Source of the DNA: Vombatus ursinus
Lineage: Eukaryota > Chordata > Mammalia > Diprotodontia > Vombatidae
Direction: 5' to 3'
Assembly (NCBI RefSeq): GCF_900497805.2
Contig: NW_020954590.1
Coordinates: forward strand, 92,674,877-92,738,876
DNA length: 64,000 nt
The position numbers and the translations under genes were made by a program. Positions 24,641-33,689 of the stretch are shown piece after piece. Position 1 is the stretch's first letter, and every line of letters starts with the position of its first letter. Under the pieces are notes generated by a model, which was not told where the DNA came from, did no database searches, and worked only from the letters and a program-made list of their open reading frames with translations.

Positions 24641-24738
24641 CGTACTCCCTACAGAGCATCCCTACCACACACCACTCTCCGATGCTACATCCTGGATGAC
24701 TGAGGATTTTACCCTACGCAACGCGTTCATGCCTTTAA

Positions 24739-24882
24739 CTAGGCGCAGCACACTGAGCCCCGTACACACGAACACCTCTTCCCAAGACAAGAGGGCTCTA
24801 TTGCTAAAGCCTCAGAACCCAAGCGCGAGGGTAGAGTCCTAGGCACGGAGAGGAGCAAGAAGGCTCTAGCTGGCGTCTCCAT
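24739..24882 (-). CDS. Candidate short reading frame downstream of a CCAAT/GC-box promoter
   Basis: On the minus strand an ATG at 24882 in strong context (gagccATGG) opens 47 codons starting METPARAFLLLSVPR, with Arg and hydrophobic residues and few acidic ones, and a stop at 24739-24741. It lies 50-80 bases downstream of a GC box and CCAAT box read on the same strand. A possible splice donor (agg/gtaaaa) follows at 24712. It may be an upstream frame or the start of an unidentified protein, or chance. I do not recognise the sequence. Confidence 0.18.
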   Translation of the reverse strand: METPARAFLLLSVPRTLPSRLGSEALAIEPSCLGKRCSCVRGSVCCA

Positions 24883-24924
24883 GGCTCCCCGCCCCAAGGC
24901 AACTCCTCTTTAACTGGCCCAGAA

Positions 24925-24965
24925 GAAGCTCCGCCCCTTGCCCCTCCCACTCCCACGATTGGCTC
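24925..24965 (-). promoter_or_regulatory. GC box and CCAAT box
   Basis: ccgcccc at 24931-24937 is an Sp/KLF-type GC box. attgg at 24958-24962 is a reversed CCAAT (NF-Y) box in the context gagccaatcg. Their order, CCAAT farther upstream and GC box nearer, fits a start of transcription on the minus strand near 24.9 kb, though both boxes can act in either direction. Confidence 0.5.
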
Positions 24966-25372
24966 ACCAAAACCCGGTCAGTCAGACTCCCCTCTTCCGA
25001 GTGGCCCGCTGCCCCATCAGTCAGACACAGCGCGATCCAGGTCGATGGGAGGGGAAGGCAGCGAGGGGGGTGGAGTGGGATTGAGATTGAAGGAGGAAGG
25101 TGCGGAGGTTGGCTGGTTGGTCCGTTCGTCAGTTCGGCTGTCAGGCCTGAGTCTCCGGATCGGCAAAGTTTCCCGGCGGTGGGGCTGCGGGCTGGGGAGG
25201 GCGATCGCGGCTCAATCCCCAGGCTCGGAGGAAGGAGCTACATTCAGTACAGCCCGAGGCTCCGGTCTCCGCATCCCACAGGCCCGGAAACCGAAGGGGC
25301 GGGGGAAGAGGGCGGGGCCATCAACCCAGTGACCGGCCCCGCCCCCATCCGCGTTGAGGCGCCTCCGGGACT

Positions 25373-25412
25373 CGAGGAGGGGGAGGGGGAAGGGGAGGGA
25401 GAGGAGGGATGG
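25373..25412 (+). promoter_or_regulatory. G-run tract, potential G-quadruplex
   Basis: Plus strand has at least five runs of three or more G separated by one or two bases (gagggggagggggaagggg, then agggagaggaggg). Such tracts in promoter islands can fold into four-stranded DNA. The tract is also a plain low-complexity purine run. Confidence 0.6.
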
Positions 25413-26318
25413 CCGGGGGGCGGGAACACCGTCCCGGCGGCTCTGGCCCCTCCCCAGCCCCGACCGAGGGAGAGAGTCGAGCCCCCGGCTCTGGGCGGGG
25501 TGTGGGTGAGGGCCCCTCCCCGCTTCCCGCCTGGGGCCCGGAGGCCAGTCACTCCAGGGGCGGGGAGAAGGGAGGGAAGCAGGGGACCAGGGGGAGAGGG
25601 GCGCTGGCGAGCCAACCCGGAACCTTCTCCGGCCGCCGCCGCCCCCGGCCCCGGCGCGCCCGCTGCCGGCCCACCAGCCCCGACCCAAAAGTTAAGTGCG
25701 AGGCTCGAGCTGGGCCCAGGTGCGAGCGCGGAGCATCTGCCTCCCGCCGCCGCCCCAGCCTCCCTCCTTCCCCGGAGCCTGCGTACGTCGGGAGAGCTCC
25801 CCCGCCCAGCCCAACCCGCTCCCCCTTCCCTCCTCCTCGGCCTCCCGGGGATCCAGCTAACCCTCCTCCCCCGCCGGCCCCATGGGCTCCCCCTCACCCC
25901 GGGGTGCAACTTCCCCTGGTAACCTTGCCTCACCTTTCCTCCGCTCTGCCCGAGGGCAGAGCTTCCCGGCCTCGCTCCCCAGCCCGACCCGCGGCTACCC
26001 GTCACACCTCCCCGTGCACTTCTCCCGGGTCCTGGCCGGCGCCCCGACGGCTCCCCCCAGCCGCCTCGCCGGCCCCTTCCGCGAGCTCACCTCCCTCATC
26101 CCCTGGGGCTCCCGTCTCCTGCAGCTCCCGCTGCCCACCGACCGTGGCGTGCGGTTGTGCCCGGCGCCTCCTCCCGACCTGAGCCTCCTTCCCTCCTCCT
26201 CCTCTCCGGGGCCTGCGGCTTCCCCCTCGCAGCCCCGCCGCCGCCCCCTCCCCCGGGCTGGGGCCGCTCCCCCCGCCTTTCACTCTGGGACTCGCTGTCC
26301 CAGTTCACAAGAGGGAGG

Positions 26319-26398
26319 TGCGCGTGTGTGTGCATATGTGGGAGTGCATGTGTGTGCGTGCGCGCGCACGCGTGTGTGTGTGTGTTAGTGTTATGTGC
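26319..26398 (+). repeat. Alternating GT/GC purine-pyrimidine tract inside the CpG island
   Basis: About 80 bases of gtgtgt, gcgcgc and acgcgtgtgt, nearly strictly alternating. Such sequence favours left-handed Z-DNA. It lies about 370 bases downstream (minus-strand sense) of the candidate start codon at 26768. Confidence 0.85.
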
Positions 26399-26729
26399 AA
26401 GGGGGTGGGGAGAACCTTTCTTTCTCTACCAGGAACTCCCCCCTCCCCGGTCTCCAACCAAAATCAAAACTCCCCAACTCCGCATCGCCCCGGGATGCAG
26501 CAGCCCCGCGGGGGCCCCACGCACGACACCCGCCCTGACAAGGCGAGCACGGCAGGGGAGATCAGGGGACGCGCGGCCGGCAGGCGAGCGGCTCTGCCCC
26601 GGGCTCCCCCGCCGCCGCCGGGGGGGTGGGGACGGTGCACCTCCCCCTCCCCCGCGCCGGGAAGGTGCATTTACCGGGAAATCGGTGGGTCGGTCAGTCA
26701 GTCAGGTGGCGGCTGCCGACGGCGCTGAC

Positions 26730-26768
26730 CTTCCCGGCTAAAGCTGGAGCGGAGGCTGTGGCCGCCAT
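26730..26768 (-). CDS. Candidate first coding exon, N-terminus MAATASAPALAGK
   Basis: On the minus strand an ATG at 26766-26768 in a strong context (gaacATGG) opens MAATASAPALAGK. An in-frame TAA lies 12 bases upstream, so this is the first possible start in its frame. After the 13th codon comes AAG/gtcagc, a plausible though imperfect splice donor, which would leave a phase-0 exon. Without splicing, the frame stops 24 codons from the ATG. An alternative donor (ccg/gtaaat) lies at 26674. Ala-rich starts are common in genes whose first exon lies in a CpG island. I could not identify the protein; a non-coding 5' exon or an upstream frame are other readings. Confidence 0.35.
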
Positions 26769-26850
26769 GTTCCCGTGTTAATAACTGCTGCCTGGTTGTT
26801 TATTTCAATGGAGATCCTCCCCCCCGACTCCCCCCCCTCCTCCTCCTCTC
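26769..26850 (-). promoter_or_regulatory. Putative 5' UTR / start region of the minus-strand transcript
   Basis: Just upstream of the candidate ATG lies a moderately A/T-rich stretch ('attgaaataaacaaccagg', 'cagttattaacacgggaac') set within GC-rich DNA. It is not a repeat I know. Such an island of ordinary composition next to a strong start codon often is a conserved leader. No TATA box at a convincing distance was seen. Confidence 0.3.
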
Positions 26851-26908
26851 CTCACTTAGAGAGACAGAGCGAGTGAGCGGAGGAGGGGGCACAGTGAGGC
26901 CGCCAGCC

Positions 26909-26913
26909 CCTCC

Positions 26914-26945
<32 letters not shown>

Positions 26946-26946
26946 A
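26909..26946 (+). repeat. (TCC)n and C-run
   Basis: Eight or so tcc units followed by a run of C. In minus-strand sense this is a GGA repeat directly upstream of the putative start region. Confidence 0.9.
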
Positions 26947-27329
26947 CTACGGGCGCAGGAGCAGCAGCCAAGTCCTGTCACTGGGGGAAGGACGAGAGGA
27001 GGAAACTTCCCTCCCACTCCCCTCCCTCCTCCCACTGCTCTGCAACATCGCCCCTGCGAGGGGGCAAAGGTGGCAGAAGGGGCACCCGGGATTGCCGAGC
27101 GGGGGGCGGGGGACGAGGAGAGGGTCGCGGGGTCCCGGGCGGCCAAGCCTTCCAAGGGGGGATGGGGGGCTGCAAAAGCAACGTGGGGATTGTGCGGGAG
27201 GGAGGGGGGAGGGGGCGCAAAACGGGGCAGAGGAAGGGTGTCCGATCCTATGGGCGATTCGAAGTGTAAAGAGAGTAAACAGATGACTCCGCGGCCAGGC
27301 CGGGGCAGTGCCAAAAAATAGAATAGAAA

Positions 27330-28155
27330 GGGTGAGCTGAGGGAGGGCCTGCACGGCAGAGGGGAGACAATGAGCAACTTGGGGCCGCCGTTGAGTTAGG
27401 GAGTTGCCACAGCCCAAGGAGAAAACGTTAGGTTTGGCAATTCGGGCCCTTTCAGAAGAAGGGCGGCTGCACCACTTGTGTGCCAAACATCGGCCTCCAT
27501 TCCTCTGGCAGAACCTCGCGGTGCCCCCAACATCCTCCCCCTGCCACAGCCCCTCTGCACATCCCTGTGCTGCCACCACCCTTTCCCACCTCGTCTTCCC
27601 CTCCAAAATTGAGTCAGCACGTGTATTTTAACTTAAAAAGCTGGGAAAGGAAGCAAAGGAGAGGCCAGCTTCAATGGAAGTTCACCCCACGAGAATAGGG
27701 TAAAGAAAAAACAAAATAAAAACTGGGCACTTAACCACTAAGAACCTGAACATTACTAGAATCACCAAGAGGGTTCTTACTTCTTGATTTAACAGTAACA
27801 AGGAAGGTAAAGAAACAGAAAGATAGAAACTGAAAATAGCTAAGTTCAGAGAGAGGTAAAGAGAGAACATAGAAGGGGCAATGGGTGCCTCTTAGTTTTC
27901 ATGTGCTGTGAAAGAACTGGTATCTTTTCATTTAAATCTTAGTTACCTAGTGGTCTTGACTGACTGGGAAGGGGGAGGAGGTGACTTGGGTGGGGCAGAG
28001 TGGAACACTTGAGGCATGTTTTTGTTTTGTTTTAAATTTCCATCCTTAATGTGTAGAAATGTGGGGCAATTTCTCAGAAGATCGGTTTCGTGGGGACTAG
28101 AGTGGGATAATCCCTGGCAAGTCCTATAAGGCTCCTTTATTAATTTCTCTTTGGA
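27330..28155. other. Island shoulder without recognised features
   Basis: CpG density falls quickly here. I see no repeat and no exon that can be supported. Confidence 0.4.
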
Positions 28156-28156
28156 G

Positions 28157-28338
28157 CAGGGGTTCTTAACCAGGGGTATATGAAGTAGCATGTCCAAAAA
28201 AAAATCTATTTTCTCTAACATTTAACTGAAATTTAACATTTCCTTCGATTATTAAAGTAGGTGACAAATATTCTGAGGAGTCTGAAGGCTACCTAGATTG
28301 CCAAAGAGGGACATGACAAAAAAGATTAAGTACCCCAG
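28157..28338 (+). mobile_element. hAT MITE with both inverted ends
   Basis: Left end caggggttcttaacc, right end (reversed) ctggggtacttaatc, about 180 bases apart, with the family interior 'tgaaggctacctagattgcc' and 'agggacatgacaaaaaag'. The same family, reversed, appears at 11.77, 59.39 and 62.95 kb. No 8-bp duplication is readable at the flanks. No open frame, so a non-autonomous element. Confidence 0.65.
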
Positions 28339-28769
28339 CCTATCCACTTAGAGCCTACCTTCTTTCAGCAATCATAGTCCTGAGGTAATCCTACATTTTT
28401 CAGTGCCTCATTGAGGCCTGGAGGTGACCCTGGGTTCTCAAAGACTGTGCCAGAAGTAAGCTCTGGCAAGTCCTACCATTGTGGAAAGGCTCTGCTAACA
28501 GATGGAGTCTGTTTTCAGAGAACTAACCTAGGTACCAATAGTCTGGCCACCTGGTGATGCTTTTTTTTTTTAATCCATGGCAACCCATGGAAAAAAAGTT
28601 GTAGTGGTAACCCTGGATCCTGACATTTTGCTGTACTCTGAACTCTTTTTTGGTCACCATTAGCTAATGGTGATTAATTGTATCCCTACATTATTTAAGA
28701 AAACATCCAAACATGTTCTGGGTGCATGTAAGTGATTCTTTAAAAAAGCTTGACTAATCCCATGACTAC

Positions 28770-29250
28770 ATATGTGCTCCCAAAAATTCATGCATGCCAA
28801 AAAAAACTTAAAACACCATTTTTTTTGTGGTAGGGAAAGCTGGAAACAAAGTAGGTCCTCATTAATTGGTGAGTGACTGAATAAATTGTAGTGTATGAAT
28901 GTAATGGAATATTATTGTTATAAGACAAGTAATAGGAATTCAAAGAGATGTTGGAAGACATAAGAATTGATTTAGAGCGAAGAAAGCAGAACCAGAACAA
29001 TGTTAAACATGATGGCAGTCATATAAATTAAAAACATTAGAAGGCAGCTAAAAATGATATTATTAACTGGTTTCACAGGCAATATGAGACACAACTCCCT
29101 CTTCATGCAGAGGTGGGGGTGCTATGGATGTTGAATGTCCAGTACACTGACAAATGGATGACTGCTATTTTTCTCTCTTTAATGGAAGATACTATGGAAG
29201 AAAAGATATAAGGAAATAACTGGGGAGGGGGGTTTAAAGTCTCAAAAGGC
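28770..29250 (+). repeat. L1 3' fragment, plus strand
   Basis: 'atgtaatggaatattattgtt', 'aaagagatgttggaagacat', 'gcgaagaaagcagaaccag' and 'ggatgactgctatttttctc' follow the marsupial L1 ORF2 end and 3' UTR. It is truncated at its 5' side and decayed. Confidence 0.7.
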
Positions 29251-29274
29251 ATCAATCCTTTTTTTAAGAAGTAG

Positions 29275-29425
29275 CTTAGATGCAGTATGACCTGGTGAAA
29301 GTCAGGGGAAGTGGGTTCTGTGCCCAATTCAGGCACTGACTTGCTATATAACCCTGAGAAGTCGTAACTCATCTGTTTTAGTTTTTTCATCTGTAAAATA
29401 GGAGTAATAATAACTGGCAAAGACT
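29275..29425 (+). repeat. MIR-like SINE, plus strand
   Basis: 'gatgcagtatgacctggtg', 'gggaagtgggttctgtgcc' and 'tttcatctgtaaaatagg' are in MIR order. Confidence 0.6.
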
Positions 29426-29499
29426 TAACTGGTGCGAATGTATGAACCGACAAACCAGGATAACAGTTACCACTGATAGTATACATATTCTACAGGGAA

Positions 29500-29700
29500 G
29501 AACACTAGCTGTCAGTGTCACTAAGTCAGAAGAGTGAGGTTCCCCGGGCACATTTGCTGCTACAGTACTATCTGTGTGACCTTGGGCAAATTATTTAACT
29601 TCCCAAGACCCTGGTTTCCTCATCTATGGAATGAGGAGTTTGAATTAGATGGTGTCTGAGGGCCCTTTCAGTTCTAGATCTGTGACCCTAAAGGAAAACA
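29500..29700 (+). repeat. MIR SINE, plus strand
   Basis: 'ctgtgtgaccttgggcaaat', 'ctggtttcctcatctatgg', 'ggagtttgaattagatggtg' and 'cctttcagttctagatctg' are in MIR order with a well kept 3' end. Confidence 0.75.
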
Positions 29701-30019
29701 ACGCTAAAAGACTTCAAAACTGATCAATGAAGCGATTGAACATGACTTTAGAGGACAAATGGTAAGAGCGTGCCTCCTACCTTTTGCTAGAGAGGTAGTA
29801 GTGGATAGGTACACAAGAAGGCACAACATGTCAGAAATGGTCAATGTTTGGATTTGTTTTGCTCAGTTGTACTTGTTTGTTATACAGAAGGGTAGTTTAG
29901 GATAGAGGAGTGTTGGCAAGTGACAACAATAATGAAAAGAAGCGCATCACTGAAAATGCTACGCAAGCTGTGGAGGGAAGAACTATAAACATTAATCCTT
30001 TGTATTATGAGAATTATTA

Positions 30020-30101
30020 TTGTTGTTCAGTCATGTACAACTCTTCATGACCCCACGGACCATACTCTCCATGGGGTTTTCTTGTCAAAAACACTGGAGT
30101 G
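30020..30101 (-). mobile_element. CORE-SINE with RTE-type tail, minus strand, left part
   Basis: 'ttgttgttcagtcatgtac', 'ctcttcatgaccccacgg', 'ggggttttcttgtcaaaaac', then interrupted by another SINE after 'acactggagtg' (30091-30101). The outer SINE has a perfect 14-bp target duplication, tatgagaattatta, at 30006-30019 and 30381-30394. Confidence 0.93.
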
Positions 30102-30243
30102 AGGGGCAGCTAGACAGTGCAGCGGATAGAGCACCAGCCCTGGAGTCAGGAGGACCTGAGTTCAAATCCAGCGTCAGACACTTACTAGCTGTATGACCTA
30201 CCGCAAGTCATTTAATCCCAATTGCCTGAAAAAAAAAAAAAAG
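30102..30243 (+). mobile_element. Poly(A)-tailed CORE-SINE inserted into another SINE
   Basis: Head 'aggggcagctagacagtgc', 'ccctggagtcaggaggacc', 'gagttcaaatccagcgtc', core 'gctgtatgacctaccgcaag', then 'cccaattgcctg' and a run of about 14 A. It lacks the RTE-like tail, so it was probably copied by L1 machinery rather than RTE. The host sequence acactggagtg is duplicated at 30091-30101 and 30244-30254. Confidence 0.93.
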
Positions 30244-30380
30244 ACACTGGAGTGGTTTGCCATTTTCCTCCTCCAGTAGATTAAGGCAAACAGAGTTATT
30301 GTGTCTGAGGCCACATTTGAACTCGGGTCTTCCTGACTCCAGGCCCAAGGCTCTACCTGCTAAGCTACTTAGCTGCCTCC
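30244..30380 (-). mobile_element. CORE-SINE with RTE-type tail, minus strand, right part
   Basis: Resumes the outer SINE: 'acactggagtggtttgcc', 'ccattttcctcctccag', 'attaaggcaaacagagtt', 'tcttcctgactccaggcc' and the reversed head 'agctacttagctgcctcc'. Confidence 0.92.
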
Positions 30381-30939
30381 TATGAGAATTATTAGGCACA
30401 GGGAAATAAAGAGTCATGTCTTGGCTATGCCTTTTTCTTCTTTATGTTTTTCCCTCCTGCATTATTCTTACCATTTGAGGGTCCTCTCTAATGCTAAACC
30501 TTTTCTATTCTTTCTCTTTAATCCTTTTTCTATCCCTACCCCTTGTAGGATAATCCTCCCCCCCCCCACACACACACAAACAACCTAAAACATAAGAAAG
30601 TTTCATAAGCTTACAGTAATTTTACAAGCCCTAGTCACAATTATTAATATCACTGAAGAAGAATTGCACCAGTGCTCAATAAGCAGAGTCAAAAAATAAG
30701 AAAAAACAGAATTCTTCAGGAGAGAATATGATAAGGTGAGTAGGGAATGCAGCTAGGTCCAGCAGGTATAAAAATTCATATAGTGGGAAGTTGTAACATA
30801 GTAAGTGGTTTCAACCCAATGGAAATATGCAGTGCAAATTCAAATAATGCAACCACCTCACAAGATTCATTATTGACATTAATTGGGACCTAGCTGTATG
30901 TGATGAATGCAAGAACTCTCACCTAGAAGTAGTCAAATA

Positions 30940-31112
30940 GTTGACAGAATGGTGTAGGAAAGAATGCTAAAGTTGAGATCAGAAGCCCTGGGTTTGAGTT
31001 TTAGCAGTGCAACTATTTTCTGTGAGACCCTAGGCATATAACTTAGGCATCACCTCCCTGTTGTCATGGTCCTCTTCAAGAACAAAGGACAAACAACCAC
31101 CACAACCCTCAA
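30940..31112 (+). repeat. CORE-SINE with a different 'gaacaaaggacaaacaac' tail
   Basis: 'gttgacagaatggtgtagg', 'gagatcagaagccctgggtt', 'ctgtgagaccctaggcata', then 'catggtcctcttcaagaac' and 'aaaggacaaacaaccacc'. The end differs from both the RTE-tail and the poly(A) types above, so a third tail class is present in the window. Confidence 0.65.
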
Positions 31113-31554
31113 CCTTCAATCTTAGTCAAATGATAACGAAAGTAAATCCTCTCTCACAGAATTGTTGAGAGGAAAGTGCTATGTAAAAGGTGATCTATTA
31201 TTACCATCAGTGATGTGAGTAAAAAGAAAAGAAAGCAGAGACATAGGACTGGGATTATTGACCAGATGTACAACACAACAAGGAAATTATCCCTCCTCTG
31301 GACATCCATCATGCCCCAAGAACCTCTTCATCCAGCCTTCAAGATCACTTCAACCCTGGGACTGACCCTTCATAAGTCAGTATTCTCTAACTTTGCCCTA
31401 CCCCCTCTGATTGGAGAGAGCAGAGATGGATCCTTCCAGAGCCTCCATTTAAGAAAAGGGTCTAGGACAATCATGTCTTTTTTTCCCCAGCTGGCTACGC
31501 TTTTCCAGACTTCTCCTTCCTGCCCTGTATGCCTCCCCCTCCCTTTCCTGGGTC

Positions 31555-31700
31555 CATTTTATATCTTGTCTTTCCCCATTACATTACAAACTCCTTGAAA
31601 GCAGGGACTGCCCTTTGCCTTTTCTTTGAATCCCCATTATTTAGCACTGTGCCTGACACATAGTAGGCAAATAATATTTATTGGCTGGCTGACTGACAAA
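31555..31700 (+). repeat. L2-type 3' tail
   Basis: 'ttacattacaaactccttg', 'aaagcagggactgccctttg', 'ttagcactgtgcctgacaca' and 'tagtaggcaaataatattta' form a typical L2 tail. The 250 bases to the left probably belong to the same or a joined old element. Confidence 0.75.
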
Positions 31701-32237
31701 CCATAAAGGGGAAGGAAATTCTTACAATTAATGAGAAAGAAAAGTGAATGACTATGGAACAAGGGTACAAAGAGACAAACTAGTAAAGGAGAAACATATT
31801 GACAGGCAGTAATGAAACATAATTGAGTCAGTGAAATGACCTAGAAGATTATATATACCCAAACTAACAGCAAGAAAACTGGACATTCTGAATACCATAG
31901 TTCAAGAAATCCTAGTCCTATTTCCATCTTCTTATCCCCATCTTGTTCTAATGAAAGAGGAGGAGAATAAAAAATAGAAAATGTGCAATTAGAAAATCAT
32001 ATTTATAAATTAATTTAAAATAGATAAATTCTGTCCTTCCCAGTATTTTCTATTATACTAAGCTTTTTCCTCTTTGGCTATGTCTGCTATGACACAAACT
32101 ATCAGTCTTTTCATTCAAAAATTCAGTTATATAAGTTTAAAAAAATCCAATCAGTTGTTTGACATCTTTCTAATAAAAATAACAACAACCTGGTGATTTA
32201 GTTTTTCACATTTCTACTAAGCATTCCCCAGCTATGT

Positions 32238-32300
32238 CTAATTCTCTCTCTCTGTATCTCTCTCTGTCTTTCTCTTTGTCTCTCTTTCCCCTTGAGTACT
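32238..32300 (+). repeat. CT-rich simple repeat
   Basis: Tract of ctct, tctgt and tctt units without coding meaning. Confidence 0.85.
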
Positions 32301-32539
32301 TTGAAGATCTCATCTACTCTTATACTTTCAAGTTCTACTTTTTATAGATTATTCCAAAATCTATATATTTCAGCTCTGACTTCTAGCTCTAGTTCCATAT
32401 TTCAGTTGGTTATTTGTTTGGATATATTTCAATTACCTGAAATTCAGTGGCTCTAAAAGCAAACCAACTCTTCAAAACTTGTCTCTCCTGACTACTCTAT
32501 TTTTTAAATTAATTAAAAAGAAAAGAGAGAAAGGTCAGG

Positions 32540-32748
32540 GAAATACTGGCATACTAGAATGTTGGACTTTGAGTCCCAGCTGCTTAGGTTTAAATTTCAC
32601 CTCTGACATTTACTGGATGTATGACCATGGGCAAATTCCATAACTTCTCTAAGCCTCAATGGGGACCATGATATTTGTAGTATCTCCCTCATAGGACTGT
32701 TATGAGAACAAAAAAGCAGCTCTATATAAAGTGCTATGTAAAAATGGT
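32540..32748 (+). repeat. CORE-SINE with L2-type tail
   Basis: 'tagaatgttggactttgag', 'gaccatgggcaaattcc', 'ctctaagcctcaatggggac' and the L2-like end 'ctctatataaagtgctatg'. A younger SINE follows directly. Confidence 0.68.
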
Positions 32749-32750
32749 AA

Positions 32751-33065
32751 GGGCAACTAGGTGGTCCACTGGATTCCAGGCTTGAAATCAGTAAGACTGC
32801 TCTTTCTGAGTTCAAATCTGGCCCCAGACACTAGCTGTGTGACCCTGAGCAAGTCTCTTAACCCTATTTGCCTCAGTTTCCTAATCTGTAAAATGAGCTG
32901 AAGAAGGAAATGGCAAATCATTCCAGTATTTTTGCCAAGAAAACCCCGAATGGGGTCATGGAAAGATGGACACCACTAAACAATTCAACAACAATTCCAG
33001 TATCTTTGCCAAGAAAACCCCACATAGGGTCATGAAGAGTTGGACTTGACTCAACAACAGCAATA
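32751..33065 (+). mobile_element. CORE-SINE with a tandemly duplicated RTE-type tail
   Basis: Head 'gggcaactaggtggtccac', core 'gctgtgtgaccctgagcaag', 'gtaaaatgagctgaagaagg', then the tail unit twice: 32921-32994 and 32995-33062, each starting ttccagta and running through 'tttgccaagaaaacccc' to 'caacaac' or 'caacaacag'. A normal copy has one such unit. Confidence 0.9.
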
Positions 33066-33084
33066 AATGGCATCTTTTATTATT

Positions 33085-33680
33085 ATCCAAGTCTTAAAAC
33101 TCCTGAGTTACTTCCTACTCTGCCCTTTTCTCCATCCCTTTTCTCTTCCCTATAATCCAATTAGTCATTAAATCCTGTAACTTCTATTAGTGTCCCTGCC
33201 CCTCTCCATTCCCAAAGCCACCAACCTGGTTCTGGCCCTTACCCTCTCACACAGGCACTTCAATAGCCTCCAAACTGATCTCCATGTTTTCATTTTCTCC
33301 TGGATCCAGTCCATCCTGCACAGCCCTGCCAAATTAATCTCCCTAAAACTTCATTTTCATCTTGTTTCCTTCCCTACTCAACGGAACAGCTTAGAATCAC
33401 TCTTGTTGCCTACAGGACAGTTTAAATAGACTGGTCAAGACTCTTGGCAGACTGGCCCTGACCTATATCCTCTTCCACTCCTCCTGTACAAGAACCCAGT
33501 ACCTCTGATAAACTGTTTTATTCTATCCCCCAGACCTCTTGCCCTTTTACTTGTGGTGTCCCACCCACCTAGAATGCTGTGCTAACCTGCCCTTTCCACG
33601 AATATGTTGATGTTCAAATCTTAATTTTTCAAGACACTACTTAAATTCATACAATTTTTCCTGACCCCATCAATCTAACA
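33085..33680 (+). repeat. L2 LINE 3' fragment
   Basis: About 600 bases in L2 3' order: 'ctccaaactgatctccatg', 'gatccagtccatcctgcaca', 'gccaaattaatctccctaaa', 'ccacccacctagaatgctg' and 'aatttttcctgaccccatc'. No open frame. Confidence 0.78.
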
Positions 33681-33689
33681 TGATCTCTA

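Larger units (their letters stand above)
24700..27330. promoter_or_regulatory. CpG island (promoter region)
   Basis: CG dinucleotides are frequent and GC content is very high from about 24.7 to 27.3 kb, while the DNA on both sides is A/T-rich with few CG pairs. Inside are GC boxes, an NF-Y type CCAAT box, GGC/CCG runs and long open frames in all directions that arise simply because stop codons are rare in such DNA. Islands of this size usually mark the promoter of a widely expressed or developmental gene. Which gene, and whether transcription is one-way or two-way, cannot be settled here. Confidence 0.92.

Noticed and set aside
25045-26741. Several long open frames of 150-257 codons on both strands in the GC-rich island
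   Set aside because: They overlap in all frames and strands, are Pro/Gly/Arg/Ser low-complexity, show no domain, and stop codons are rare in such DNA. They are expected by composition.
26856-27606. Minus-strand frames of 173 and 219 codons and plus-strand frame of 137 codons
   Set aside because: Same composition effect; Ser/Pro runs come from the TCC and C-runs. No conserved motif.
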